A DNA stretch of 35,329 bases from Actinomycetota bacterium (GTDB lineage Bacteria; Actinomycetota; Thermoleophilia; Gaiellales; Gaiellaceae): contig VAXH01000085.1 in NCBI GenBank assembly GCA_005883955.1, positions 1 through 35,329 on the forward strand, read 5' to 3'. A program made the translations under genes and the position numbers. Under the pieces are notes generated by a model. That model was not told the origin of the DNA, searched no databases, and saw only the letters and a list, made by a program, of their open reading frames with translations. Positions 17,440-25,720 of this stretch are shown here, piece by piece (the stretch's first letter is position 1; each line of letters begins with the position of its first letter).

Positions 17440-17611
17440 CCCGGCAGTCTGCCGCGCCGGCTTCAGTAGCGGCGCACGTTCTGGTTACGAGTTCCTTAAA
17501 TCGGCCCGCCGAGTTTTCGAAAATCGTAAGCGCGCTCGAGACCTCTCCGCCCTAGCGTGGCGCCGGTCGGACACGGCCTTTGCGGCCGTCCCCACCGAAC
17601 AGGAGGATCGA
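17440..17611. promoter_or_regulatory. Divergent promoter region of the two-component operon and propeller gene
   Basis: CGGCAG-T-CTGCCG (17442-17454) is a perfect palindrome two bases upstream of the response regulator ATG; read on the minus strand it contains CAGACT six bases before that ATG. TTTTCGAAAA at 17514-17523 is a second palindrome, nearer the propeller gene. Either could be a regulator site. AGGAGG at 17601-17606 is the propeller ribosome-binding site. Confidence 0.35.
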
Positions 17612-18733
17612 ATGAAGCATCGCTCAGGCCTCATCGCGTTACTCGCGGTTCTCGCCGCCGGGCTGATCGGAGCTCAGGCGACAAGCGCCGGCGCCGCGGA
17701 CACGGGGAGGCGCGCCGTCTTCGTCCAGACGAACCAGCCCGCCGGCAACCAGATCGCCGTCTACGATCAGGCGGCTGACGGGACGCTCAGTCCTGCCGGA
17801 ACCTACGCAACCGGCGGCAACGGCGGCGCAGCGCTTCCCGGGACGGAGTCGGACCGTCTCGCCTCGCAGAGCTCGCTCGCCTACGACGCCGAGCACAAGC
17901 AGCTGATCGCGGTCAATGCCGGCAGCGACACGGTCTCCGCTTTTCGCGTCGAGGGCGACCAGCTGACGCTGGAAGACGTGCTTCCCTCGGGCGGGCAGTT
18001 TCCGGCCAGCGTCGGCGTCCATAACGACCTGGCCTACGTGCTCAACTCCGGTGGCACCGGGATCGTTCAAGGGTTCCTGATCACGAAGGACGGGCTCGAG
18101 TCGATCCCGGGCTCGGCTCGCTCGCTCGGACTGGCGAACACCGAACCGCCGAACTTCCTGTCCGCACCGGGTCAGATCGGCTTCACGCCCGACGGACACC
18201 AGCTGATCGTGACGACCAAGGCGAGCACCGGCTCGATCGACGTGTTCGGAGTCGCGAACGACGGTCTGCTGTCCGCCACCCCGGTGGTGAACCCGTCGGC
18301 GACACCGGTCCCCTTCGCGTTCACCTTCGGCGCCGGACGGCTCGTAGCCGGAGAGGCCGGGGCAAGCTCGGTCACGACCTACCAGGTCGGGGGCGACGGC
18401 ACGCTCGCCGACCCCAGGTCGCAGACGGACGGACAGGTCGCGCTCTGCTGGATCGACCGAGTCGGCGGCTTCTACTTCGTCTCGAACACCGGCAGCAACA
18501 CAATCAGCAGCTTCCGGATCGACGACGGCGGTCAGCCGGTGCTGGCGAACGCGGTCGCGGCGAATACGCATCGCGGCCCGATCGACCTAGCCTCGAGCGG
18601 CCATTTCCTCTACGCCGAGACTGGGCTCACGAGCACGGTAGACGAGTTCCGCGTCGGCTCTGACGGCACACTCGTCCCGATCGGCACCGTCACCGGCCTG
18701 CCGCCCGGGATCGAGGGCATCGCTGCGAAGTAG
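17612..18733 (+). CDS. Secreted beta-propeller (6-phosphogluconolactonase-like fold) protein
   Basis: Exported protein of 373 residues. The N-terminus is a signal peptide: KHR, hydrophobic core SGLIALLAVLAAGLIGAQA, cleavage likely after SAGAA near residue 29. The rest is repeated blades such as NQIAVYDQAADGTLSPAG, SDTVSAFRVEGDQLTLED and STVDEFRVGSDGTLVPIG, the pattern of lactonase-fold seven-bladed propellers. Cytosolic 6-phosphogluconolactonase itself is not expected outside the membrane, so the fold name should not be read as function. ATG 17612 with AGGAGG five bases upstream is clear. It is divergent from a two-component operon, a plausible but unproven regulator. Confidence 0.88.
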   Translation: MKHRSGLIALLAVLAAGLIGAQATSAGAADTGRRAVFVQTNQPAGNQIAVYDQAADGTLSPAGTYATGGNGGAALPGTESDRLASQSSLAYDAEHKQLIAVNAGSDTVSAFRVEGDQLTLEDVLPSGGQFPASVGVHNDLAYVLNSGGTGIVQGFLITKDGLESIPGSARSLGLANTEPPNFLSAPGQIGFTPDGHQLIVTTKASTGSIDVFGVANDGLLSATPVVNPSATPVPFAFTFGAGRLVAGEAGASSVTTYQVGGDGTLADPRSQTDGQVALCWIDRVGGFYFVSNTGSNTISSFRIDDGGQPVLANAVAANTHRGPIDLASSGHFLYAETGLTSTVDEFRVGSDGTLVPIGTVTGLPPGIEGIAAK

Positions 18734-18746
18734 CAAATCTTGCGTT

Positions 18747-18775
18747 CGAGGGCCCGCCGCTCGGGCGGGCCCTCG
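18747..18775. terminator. Strong bidirectional hairpin between convergent genes
   Basis: CGAGGGCCCGCC (18747-18758) and GGCGGGCCCTCG (18764-18775) form a perfect 12-bp stem with a 5-base loop. It lies between the propeller stop and the convergent MFS stop at 18786. There is no long T-run on either side. Confidence 0.8.
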
Positions 18776-18785
18776 CAGCGCAGGC

Positions 18786-20108
18786 CTAGAGCTCGGAGCT
18801 GGACGGGCGCACGGCCCCGGGAACCACCCGATGAGCAAGCTGCGCCTCGTCGCCCTTCTCGATCTCCCGCATGCCGGGAAGGAAGAGCGCTCCGAGCGTG
18901 ACCGTCGCGCCGACGACTGCTGCGCCGACAAGCGTCGCGCGCACCCCAATGGCTGCGGCGACGGGAGCGGTCAGCGCAAAGGAAACCGGCAGCAGGCCGA
19001 TCGAGATCAACCAGTCGAGACTCGACACGCGCCCGAGCATGGCGCTCGGGACATGTCGCTGCTTGACGGTTGCCCAGACGATCGTGCCGGCCGTTTCCAG
19101 GCCGTTGAAGAGCATGCAGGCGAGCATCAGCTGCCAGGCGGCCGTGGCGAGCCCGTAGCCGGCGACTGCGAGCGTTGCGAGCGTCCAGGTCCCGTACATG
19201 GAGGAGATGTGTCGGCGCGGCTGGCCGCGGCTTCCCATCCAGACCGCCGAGCCGACTGCGCCGAGGCCGCCGGCTGCAAAGACGAATCCGAGCGTCAAGG
19301 ACGACGCACCGAGGTCGTTCTTGACCATGTAAGGAAGCAGCACCTCAGTTGGGCCGAGGAAGACGAGGTACGCAATGGCGGCCGACCCGAGCGTGCCCCA
19401 GAGCCAGACGCGCTTCCGGATGAAACGGAGCCCCTCCTTGACCGCTACGAGCGCAGACGCGTTCGTTTCGTCGCGAGCCGGCACACGCGGCCGGATCGCG
19501 GCCACTGCGATGAAGGAAGCTCCGAATGACGCCGCGTCGACACCGAACGCGAGCCCTGCACCGCCTGCGACCAGTGCGCCCCCGAGAAACGGGCCTGCGA
19601 GCCGGAGCGCGATCGGCCGAACAAACTGGTCGAGCGAGTTCGCCGCGGGCAAGTCCTCGGCCGGCAGCAGGTCCGGCACGACGGCCTCGAACGCGGGCGT
19701 GAAGAACGCCGTGCCAACGCCGTAAACCGCCACCAAGGCCACGAGTTCCCAAAAACGGAGCGAGTTCGCGATCACGAGGACGGCGAGAACTGCGACTGCC
19801 AAGGCTCGAACACCGTCCGCCCACATCATCACGAGGCGGCGGTCGTGACGGTCGCTCACGATCCCGCCGGCGAGTAGGAAGAGCACCGTTGGGACGGCCA
19901 TCCCGATGCCGACGATCGACAGTGCGGCCGGTGCGTTCCAGAGCGTGTAGCTCTCCCACGCGATCGCGATCAGGAAGATGCCGTCGCCCAGGAGTGAGAT
20001 CGCCATTCCCGCCCAGAGCACCCGGAAGTCGCGGTGCCGAAGCGGCGTCAGGAGGTGACCGCCGGAAAGCCCGCCCGGGCGGTCGAGCGCCTCGTGACTA
20101 TGCTGCAT
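18786..20108 (-). CDS. MFS exporter, EntS-like (MFS_3) family
   Basis: Inner-membrane transporter of 440 residues with about 12 helices. PLRHRDFRVLWAGMAISLLG is the standard opening of MFS_3 exporters related to enterobactin exporter EntS and macrolide pumps. GGIVSDRHDRR is motif A between helices 2 and 3. Real homology starts at MQHSHEALDRPGG (ATG 20108); the frame extends to 20282 only as antisense to the upstream gene. The start lies 11 bases inside the 3' end of the GGDEF-EAL gene, so translation is probably coupled. It may export the product of the AONS-family enzyme two genes upstream, which is inference. Confidence 0.9.
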   Translation of the reverse strand: MQHSHEALDRPGGLSGGHLLTPLRHRDFRVLWAGMAISLLGDGIFLIAIAWESYTLWNAPAALSIVGIGMAVPTVLFLLAGGIVSDRHDRRLVMMWADGVRALAVAVLAVLVIANSLRFWELVALVAVYGVGTAFFTPAFEAVVPDLLPAEDLPAANSLDQFVRPIALRLAGPFLGGALVAGGAGLAFGVDAASFGASFIAVAAIRPRVPARDETNASALVAVKEGLRFIRKRVWLWGTLGSAAIAYLVFLGPTEVLLPYMVKNDLGASSLTLGFVFAAGGLGAVGSAVWMGSRGQPRRHISSMYGTWTLATLAVAGYGLATAAWQLMLACMLFNGLETAGTIVWATVKQRHVPSAMLGRVSSLDWLISIGLLPVSFALTAPVAAAIGVRATLVGAAVVGATVTLGALFLPGMREIEKGDEAQLAHRVVPGAVRPSSSEL

Positions 20109-23100
20109 TGGACGCCGGCCTGCTGCCCGCGTCCGTCCACTCCGGGCGCCCGGAGAGAAAGTCGAACAAGGCGCCGGAGTCCATCGGGCGGGCGAAGAGG
20201 AACCCTTGTCCGATCTCGCAGCCGAGGTTGTGCAGCGAGTCCTCCTGCTCGGGAAGCTCGATGCCCTCGGCGACGACATCAAGGTCGAGGCTCGCGCCGA
20301 GCGCGATGATCGCGGAGGTCAGCGCCACGTTCTCGCCCGAGCCGACGAAGGAGCGATCCATCTTCAGGATGTCCACCGGGAAACGGCTCAGGTAGCTCAG
20401 CGACGAGTAGCCCGTGCCGAAGTCGTCCATTGCGAGACGGATCCCGAGCGCCTTCAGGTCTTCGAGCCGCTGGACGGCGAAATCGGTGTCGGCCATCATC
20501 ACGGACTCGGTGATCTCGAGGACGAGGGCCGCTGGATCCAGGCCGCTCTGCTCGATCGCGCAGCGTACGTCGGCCACGATCGAATCCGACTGCAGCTGCC
20601 GGACCGACAGATTGACGCTCATCGCCAGCGCTTCGGCGCGCGGGAACTCGTGCTGGATGCGCACTGCCTCGCGGCACGCCGTCTCCAGCACCCAGCGACC
20701 CATCGGGATGATCAGGCCTGTCTCCTCCGCCAGCGGGATGAACTGGAGCGGCGGGATCGTGCCGCGGGTCGGGTGGTTCCAGCGTAGAAGCGCCTCGACA
20801 CCGAGGATCTGGTGCTCCTGGAGCCGCACGACCGGCTGGTAGTGCAACTCGAGCTCGCCAGCGTCGATCGCGTGTTGTAGCTCCGAGCGCAGCTCGAGCC
20901 TCTCGACGACCCGTTCGTGCATCGTCGGCTCGAAGACTCGGTAGCTCCCCTTGCTGTCACGCTTGGCCATGTACATGGCGACGTCCGCGTTCCGGAGGAG
21001 CTCGGCTGCATCCGGCGCAGCGTTCTCGCGGTCGACGAGGCAGATTCCGATGCTCGCGCGCGGGAAGACCTGCTTGTTCTCGATCTCGGTCGGAATCTCC
21101 AGGGCCTGCAGAATCCGCGCGGCTGCATCTGCGGCCTCCGGCGAGTCCGTCACGCCTTCGAGGAGAACCGCGAACTCGTCGCCGCCGAAGCGGGCAACGG
21201 TGTCAGTCGGCCGCACTGCGATCAGCAGCCGGCGAGCGACCTCCTCGAGGACGCGGTCTCCAGCCGCGTGGCCGAGGCTGTCGTTGACGGTCTTGAAGTC
21301 GTCGAGGTCGATGAACATCACGGCGATGTCGGGGAACCCTCGCTGCGCCCGCATCAGGGCGTGCTCGACACGGTCCGAGAACAGCGCTCTGTTGGCGAGG
21401 CCGGTCACGGGGTCGTGGAATGCCTGGTGAGCCAGCTGCTCCTCGAAGGCCTTCCGCTCGCTGACATCGCGGCTGTTGAGGACGATGCCACGGACGTGCT
21501 CGTCGTGCCGGAGGTCGGTGTGCTGCACCTCGAACTTCAAGCTGGTGCCGTCGAGATGCTCGAGCGAGCACTCGAAGGTGTGGCCGTCGGGGCCGCTGGA
21601 TCCGTTGCCTGCGATCAGCTGCTGGAGCCGAGGCCGGTCGGCCTCGCTGAGAATCCGGTCGAATCGGCTTCCCTCGACGTCGACGGCGCTGTAGCCGAGC
21701 ACGCGCTCGATCGAAGGGCTCTGATAGGTCACGACGCCGTCGGCATCGAGGACGGTGATCAAGTCGCTGGAGTGAGCGACGAGGGAGCGGAACCGAGCTT
21801 CGCTCTGACGCCGATGCAAATCGGCGGCGAGCGACGCGCCGTCGAGGGCGAGCGAGATTTGCGCGCCGAGCGCCTCGAGTGAGTCGACGAGTGCCGGTTG
21901 CACACTCGTGGGCGAGCAGACCACAAGCAGCGCGCGCACTTCGGAGCGGATCGAGAGAGGAACGACGAGAACGGAGTCGCCGGCGAACAGCCTCAGCTCG
22001 GCCCGGACGAAGGCGGGCACAGCGTCGTAGGAAGTGTGCAGCGGCCCGACCTGGGCCCCAGCTAGCCAGTCGGCCGTCGAGTCGTCGAGTTGCCAGCTGC
22101 CCTCGCCGGACGAGGCGACGACCTCGGCCTCATCGTTGCCAACGAGTGCCAGCCGGACGGACGGATCGTCGCCGAGCAGACGGCGCACGCCCGCGATTGC
22201 GGCTTCGCAGACCTGGTCGTGACTGGCCGCGGCGACGAGATCGATCCCGGCGCCCCGCAGGGCGCGCTCGCGCGACACCACTCGACCCTCCTGGCGGACG
22301 AGCCCCGCCATCCTCGCGACCACGAGCAGGAAGAGGAACGCGGAGGCGATGATGAGCACCAGGACGTCCGGGTTGCCGAGCTCCTGCGCGAAGCGGATCG
22401 CGGGGGCAATCAGGCAGGCGCCGCCGAGCAGCGAGAGGCGCAGCGGGGTCAGCCGGGTCCGAAGGTCAGTCGCGGGTTCTTCGAGCGCGCGCATCGATGG
22501 GTGCAGCGCGGCAGCGCCCCACAACAGGTAGTAGAAGATCCACCCGGCGTCGTAGACGAGCTGGTGGTTGTAGGTGCCGTTCAGCAGCGCGAGGTTGTAG
22601 CCCGAGTCCGTCGCGAGCAGGCAGACGATGCTGCCGGCGAGCAGATAGAACGCCGGCGCGCGCTTGCCTGCGTCGACCGCCAGGCGAATCGCGGCCGCGA
22701 GCAGAAGCACGTCGCCCAGCGGGTAGGCGATCGAGACGCTCTTGGCTAGCCAGGAAAGCCCCGAGAGATGGATGTTCGGGGAGATCAGGAACACCCACGA
22801 GAGCAGGCCGACGCCGATCGTCAGGATCGCGGCATCGATCAAGGCCGCAGGATCGCGGCGCGGGTTCCGGCGCTTGACGAGCAGAAGCATTCCGGCCATC
22901 AGGGCGGGGTAGACCGTCAGATAGAGCCCGTCGCCGAGCGACGGGAAGCCGACGTCCGTGTGGAACAGCTTCGGGTAGCTGTAGGTGTAGAGGTCGCCGC
23001 TGAAAAAGAGGAACTGGCCGAGGACGAACAGCCACCAGGCCGTCCGGGCCTTCGGCTTGTGGATCAAGATGCCGGCGACAATCCCGATCACGCCCAAGAG

Positions 23101-23238
23101 GCCGAGGAAGTTGATCAGCGGCCCGTTGCCGGCGAGCGGCGGGAAGAAAAGGTAGGCGGCGGCAAGCGCTCCGCCGGCCCCGAGGTACCACGCCCACGCG
23201 TGTTTGCGCCAGTTGCCGCAGGTCTCGCGAAGGTTCAC
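20098..23238 (-). CDS. Polytopic GAF-like/PAS/GGDEF/EAL c-di-GMP enzyme
   Basis: Membrane protein of 1046 residues. About ten helices lie between residues 14 and 312. A GAF-like region follows at ~325-475, PAS at ~480-600, GGDEF at ~605-770 and EAL at ~780-1030. The cyclase motif GGDEF is exact at 685-689, preceded by an intact inhibitory RxxD site (R676-D679). EAL residues are also intact: EAL 815-817, N876, E911, DDFGTGYSS 938-946, K959 and QGFLFARPM. Both synthesis and hydrolysis of c-di-GMP are possible. GTG 23238 overlaps the stop of the AONS-family gene as GTGA. The membrane part has the size of a small-molecule sensor such as MASE domains, but I cannot name it. Confidence 0.93.
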   Translation of the reverse strand: MNLRETCGNWRKHAWAWYLGAGGALAAAYLFFPPLAGNGPLINFLGLLGVIGIVAGILIHKPKARTAWWLFVLGQFLFFSGDLYTYSYPKLFHTDVGFPSLGDGLYLTVYPALMAGMLLLVKRRNPRRDPAALIDAAILTIGVGLLSWVFLISPNIHLSGLSWLAKSVSIAYPLGDVLLLAAAIRLAVDAGKRAPAFYLLAGSIVCLLATDSGYNLALLNGTYNHQLVYDAGWIFYYLLWGAAALHPSMRALEEPATDLRTRLTPLRLSLLGGACLIAPAIRFAQELGNPDVLVLIIASAFLFLLVVARMAGLVRQEGRVVSRERALRGAGIDLVAAASHDQVCEAAIAGVRRLLGDDPSVRLALVGNDEAEVVASSGEGSWQLDDSTADWLAGAQVGPLHTSYDAVPAFVRAELRLFAGDSVLVVPLSIRSEVRALLVVCSPTSVQPALVDSLEALGAQISLALDGASLAADLHRRQSEARFRSLVAHSSDLITVLDADGVVTYQSPSIERVLGYSAVDVEGSRFDRILSEADRPRLQQLIAGNGSSGPDGHTFECSLEHLDGTSLKFEVQHTDLRHDEHVRGIVLNSRDVSERKAFEEQLAHQAFHDPVTGLANRALFSDRVEHALMRAQRGFPDIAVMFIDLDDFKTVNDSLGHAAGDRVLEEVARRLLIAVRPTDTVARFGGDEFAVLLEGVTDSPEAADAAARILQALEIPTEIENKQVFPRASIGICLVDRENAAPDAAELLRNADVAMYMAKRDSKGSYRVFEPTMHERVVERLELRSELQHAIDAGELELHYQPVVRLQEHQILGVEALLRWNHPTRGTIPPLQFIPLAEETGLIIPMGRWVLETACREAVRIQHEFPRAEALAMSVNLSVRQLQSDSIVADVRCAIEQSGLDPAALVLEITESVMMADTDFAVQRLEDLKALGIRLAMDDFGTGYSSLSYLSRFPVDILKMDRSFVGSGENVALTSAIIALGASLDLDVVAEGIELPEQEDSLHNLGCEIGQGFLFARPMDSGALFDFLSGRPEWTDAGSRPASNAA

Positions 23239-24545
23239 GCGGCGCGCTCCGCCTGCGTCGACGGCTGAAGATCGAACCCGTTCGCGAGCTTCCCGAGAAC
23301 GTCGACGAGGCGTTCGATCTCGGCTTGCGTGTTCGCCGCCGTGATCTGAATCCGGAAGCCGACCTCGTTTCTCGGCACGAGCGGATAGGCGGCCAGGGTG
23401 ACGTAGATGCCGTTCTCGAAGAGGAATCTCCCGACCGCGTCGATGTCCTCGCCGTGACCGAGTGGGATCTCGATGATCGGAAACCCGGAGTTGTTCGGCG
23501 TGTGCGCCCCGAGCCGGTCGAGGCACTCGAGCACGGTCGCCGTCTTCTCCCATAGGCCGGCGCGGATCGCGTCCCCGCGTTGCTCGTTCACGTGCAGGCC
23601 CGCGAGCGTCGTCGCAAGGGATGCAATCGGAGAAGGCCCGGAGTACAGGTAAGGCGGCGCCGCAGTCTTGAGGAGGCGCTTGAGCTCGCTCGGGCAGGCA
23701 AGGAAAGCCGCGAGGGAGGAATAGGCCTTCGAGAGCCCCGCGACGAAGAGCACATGGTCGTAGGACTCGCCGACGTGCTTGACGATGCCGTTCCCGCGCA
23801 AGCCGTAGGGGCTGGGCTCGGTCGAGCTTCGTTCGCCGATGACGCCGAATCCATGCGCGTCGTCGACGTAGAGCAGAGCGTCGTGGGCTCGAGCGAGACG
23901 CGCCATCGCTTCGATGTCGGCCGCGTTTCCGGTCATGCTGTTGACTCCGTCGACGCAGATCAAGCGCGGTGAATTCCCGTTCTCCTTCAGGAGCCGCTCG
24001 AGATCGTCCAGGTCGTCGTGGCGGAAGCGCTTGACCGTCGCGCCGTGCGCGGCTGCGAATTGAGCGCCCTCGTAGATCGTCTTGTGTGCGCGCCTGTCGA
24101 CGTAGATCGTCCCGTCGCCGGCGAGCACCGGAATCACCGACATGTGGATCAAGGTGATCGTCGGCAAGACGAGTACGTCCTCGGCTCCGACGAGCTCCGT
24201 CAAGAGCTCTTCGATTTGCTCGTAGAGGACGGGGCTGCCGAGCAAGCGCGACCAGCTCGGATGCGTGCCCCAGCGGTCGAGCGCGGGAGCAACGGAGTCG
24301 ATGATCTCGCGCTCGAGATCGAAGCCGAGGTAGTTGCAGGAGGCGAAGTCGGCGAGCCACTGGCCGCCGATCCGGATCATCCGGCCGTCGATCTCGTCGA
24401 CTACCGCGTCCGTCATCGGATTCGAGCGTTCGAGCTCGGCGAGATCACGGCAGGCCGCGAGCCACCGATCGATCCAGCGCGAAGACGAGCCGAACTCGGT
24501 CCGGGCGCCAACGGACGCACGAGCAGCAGTCATGACCGAAAACAT
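23235..24545 (-). CDS. AONS-family PLP-dependent acyltransferase (BioF/KBL/CqsA-like)
   Basis: Alpha-oxoamine synthase family enzyme of 436 residues that should condense an amino acid with an acyl-CoA or acyl-ACP. Family blocks are SCNYLGFDLEREI, GTHPSWSRLLGSPVLYEQIE, VDRRAHKTIYEG, the cofactor pair D228/H231 in YVDDAHGFGVIG, and the PLP lysine K273 in GLSKAYSS. It has a ~60-residue N-terminal extension. No bioA, bioB or bioD is nearby, so biotin synthesis is not indicated. Overlap with a GGDEF-EAL gene suggests a signal or specialised lipid. The family also includes serine palmitoyltransferase and the autoinducer synthases CqsA and LqsA. ATG 24545 is the longest start; ATG 24533 is equally possible. 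Confidence 0.88.
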   Translation of the reverse strand: MFSVMTAARASVGARTEFGSSSRWIDRWLAACRDLAELERSNPMTDAVVDEIDGRMIRIGGQWLADFASCNYLGFDLEREIIDSVAPALDRWGTHPSWSRLLGSPVLYEQIEELLTELVGAEDVLVLPTITLIHMSVIPVLAGDGTIYVDRRAHKTIYEGAQFAAAHGATVKRFRHDDLDDLERLLKENGNSPRLICVDGVNSMTGNAADIEAMARLARAHDALLYVDDAHGFGVIGERSSTEPSPYGLRGNGIVKHVGESYDHVLFVAGLSKAYSSLAAFLACPSELKRLLKTAAPPYLYSGPSPIASLATTLAGLHVNEQRGDAIRAGLWEKTATVLECLDRLGAHTPNNSGFPIIEIPLGHGEDIDAVGRFLFENGIYVTLAAYPLVPRNEVGFRIQITAANTQAEIERLVDVLGKLANGFDLQPSTQAERAA

Positions 24546-24548
24546 CGT

Positions 24549-24569
24549 CTTTAAAGGGAAAAACCTTTA
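24549..24569. promoter_or_regulatory. A/T-rich inverted repeats upstream of the AONS-family gene
   Basis: CTTTAAAG (24549-24556) is a perfect palindrome, overlapped by TAAAGG-N6-CCTTTA (24552-24569). They are among the few A/T-rich tracts in the window and begin four bases before the ATG at 24545. A promoter or operator role is likely; the protein involved is unknown. The sequence does not match a c-di-GMP riboswitch. Confidence 0.4.
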
Positions 24570-24610
24570 GAAGCAGCGGCAAACTTGCTGCCCCACTTCC
24601 AGGAGCAGCT

Positions 24611-25189
24611 TTACGGCGTGGCCTGCTCGTACCTGAGGATGACGACGCCGTCGTTGCCGACCGGACGCGACTCGACGAGCCTGAACGCCTTCGGCGATTC
24701 AGAGTCGCCGAAGAGCCGCTTGCCGGTCCCGAGCGCCGTCGGAAACACCATCAGCCGAAGCTCGTCGACGAGATCGTGCTCGATCAGCGATTGGACAAGC
24801 GTGGCGCTGCCGTGGACCAGGATGTCCCCCGCCACCTGTTCCTTCAGCTTCGCGAGCTCCTCGGCGACATCGCCTTCGATCCGGGTCGTGTTCTCCCAGG
24901 AGAGGTCTTGCAGCGTCGACGAGACGACGTACTTCGGCATCGTGTTCATCTTGTCGGCAAAACCGACCTCGTCGGTCCTCGACGGCCACGCGGCCGCGAA
25001 GCCCTCGTACGTCACCCGCCCAAGCAGCATCACCTCCGCGTTGAGCGTCTCGTCGAGCTTGAACTTGTCGCCATCCTCGCCGCGCTCGAACTGAAAGGCC
25101 CAGCCGCCGCGGTCAAACGTCTCGCTTCCGCCTGGATCCTCGATCACGCCGTCGAGAGTGATGAACTCCGTTACGACCAGCTCTCCCAT
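24611..25189 (-). CDS. Dihydrofolate reductase-like (RibD C-terminal domain) protein
   Basis: Stand-alone RibD_C/DHFR-like protein of 192 residues. The start GELVVTEFITLDGVIEDPGG is typical, followed by EVMLLGRVTYEGFAAAWP, YVVSSTLQDLSWENT, and the NADPH-binding block DILVHGSATLVQSLIEHDLVD with LMVFPTALGTGKRLFGD. It belongs to a different subgroup from the 230-residue paralogue at 10402-11094, being closer to YwjB/YyaP-like proteins. Of two adjacent ATGs, 25189 has the better spacing to GGAGG at 25196-25200. The AONS-family gene lies 65 bp downstream on the same strand and could be read from the same message. The substrate is unknown. Confidence 0.9.
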   Translation of the reverse strand: MGELVVTEFITLDGVIEDPGGSETFDRGGWAFQFERGEDGDKFKLDETLNAEVMLLGRVTYEGFAAAWPSRTDEVGFADKMNTMPKYVVSSTLQDLSWENTTRIEGDVAEELAKLKEQVAGDILVHGSATLVQSLIEHDLVDELRLMVFPTALGTGKRLFGDSESPKAFRLVESRPVGNDGVVILRYEQATP

Positions 25190-25406
25190 CATCCGCCTCC
25201 TGTTTTTCGTTGGTCGTGATTCAGACTCTCGCGCTACGCGGAACTCATCGAACAGCGCCCCTTGTCCGTGGCGCCGCAGAGGCGTAGCCTGACTCGGGAC
25301 CGACGACCTCTGCATGTTCGGCCGCGCGGGCGCGTTTGACCGTGTAGCGACGATTCGCCGGGGCTTGTTCTACCGCTCACGGGAGCGAGGAGTTGTGGGA
25401 GCAGAT

Positions 25407-25613
25407 ATGGATCGGGAGCCCGGGCGCCAGGCTTTCGCCTGCGAATGCTCAGATCCGAGCTGTCGCGAGCTCGTCTCGATCACGGCCGACGAGCGCAACT
25501 TCGTTCGGAGAGTGCCGAATCGCCGCGTGGTCAGACTCGGCCACGCCGACCATGAGAGCGAGCGCGTGCTGATGGAAGAGCCGGGGCGTTTTCAGGTTAT
25601 TGAAAGGTTCTGA
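25407..25613 (+). CDS. Small Cys-containing conserved hypothetical protein
   Basis: Protein of 68 residues. FACECSDPSCRELVSITADE matches the look of a family of small actinobacterial proteins that open with a CxCxxxxC motif and close with an ESERVLMEEPGRFQVIER-type strand. The three Cys suggest metal binding, though a fourth ligand is not evident. ATG 25407 fits homologue length; GTG 25395, with GAGGAG upstream, would add four residues. A strong terminator follows within four bases of the stop codon, so it is probably a single-gene transcript. I know of no function for this family. Confidence 0.65.
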   Translation: MDREPGRQAFACECSDPSCRELVSITADERNFVRRVPNRRVVRLGHADHESERVLMEEPGRFQVIERF

Positions 25614-25616
25614 CCG

Positions 25617-25651
25617 AGGAACGAGCGCGGCATCAGGCCGCGCTCGTTCCT
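25617..25651 (+). terminator. 15-bp stem terminator
   Basis: AGGAACGAGCGCGGC (25617-25631) and GCCGCGCTCGTTCCT (25637-25651) form a perfect 15-bp stem with a 5-base ATCAG loop, starting four bases after the preceding stop. It is symmetric, so it may also act on transcripts from the convergent membrane protein gene. Confidence 0.8.
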
Positions 25652-25720
25652 AGCTGGACCTAGCCGGCAGCGACCGGTTCGGATGCAAAGGTGCCCTCGT
25701 GCGTGCCCAAGGGGATCCGG

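Noticed and set aside
20098-24360. 1420-codon version of the GGDEF-EAL gene
   Set aside because: Residues before the GTG at 23238 are an out-of-frame reading of the AONS-family gene.
24541-24569. Flagellar sigma-28-like promoter (TAAA ... GACGATGT) on the minus strand
   Set aside because: Spacing is one base off, the -10 match is partial and would include the annotated ATG, and no motility genes are present.
24546-24610. Possible c-di-GMP (GEMM) riboswitch before the operon with the GGDEF-EAL gene
   Set aside because: The AAAGG and AAACC-like tracts are suggestive, but the GEMM core, its tetraloop receptor and second stem are absent and the region is too short.
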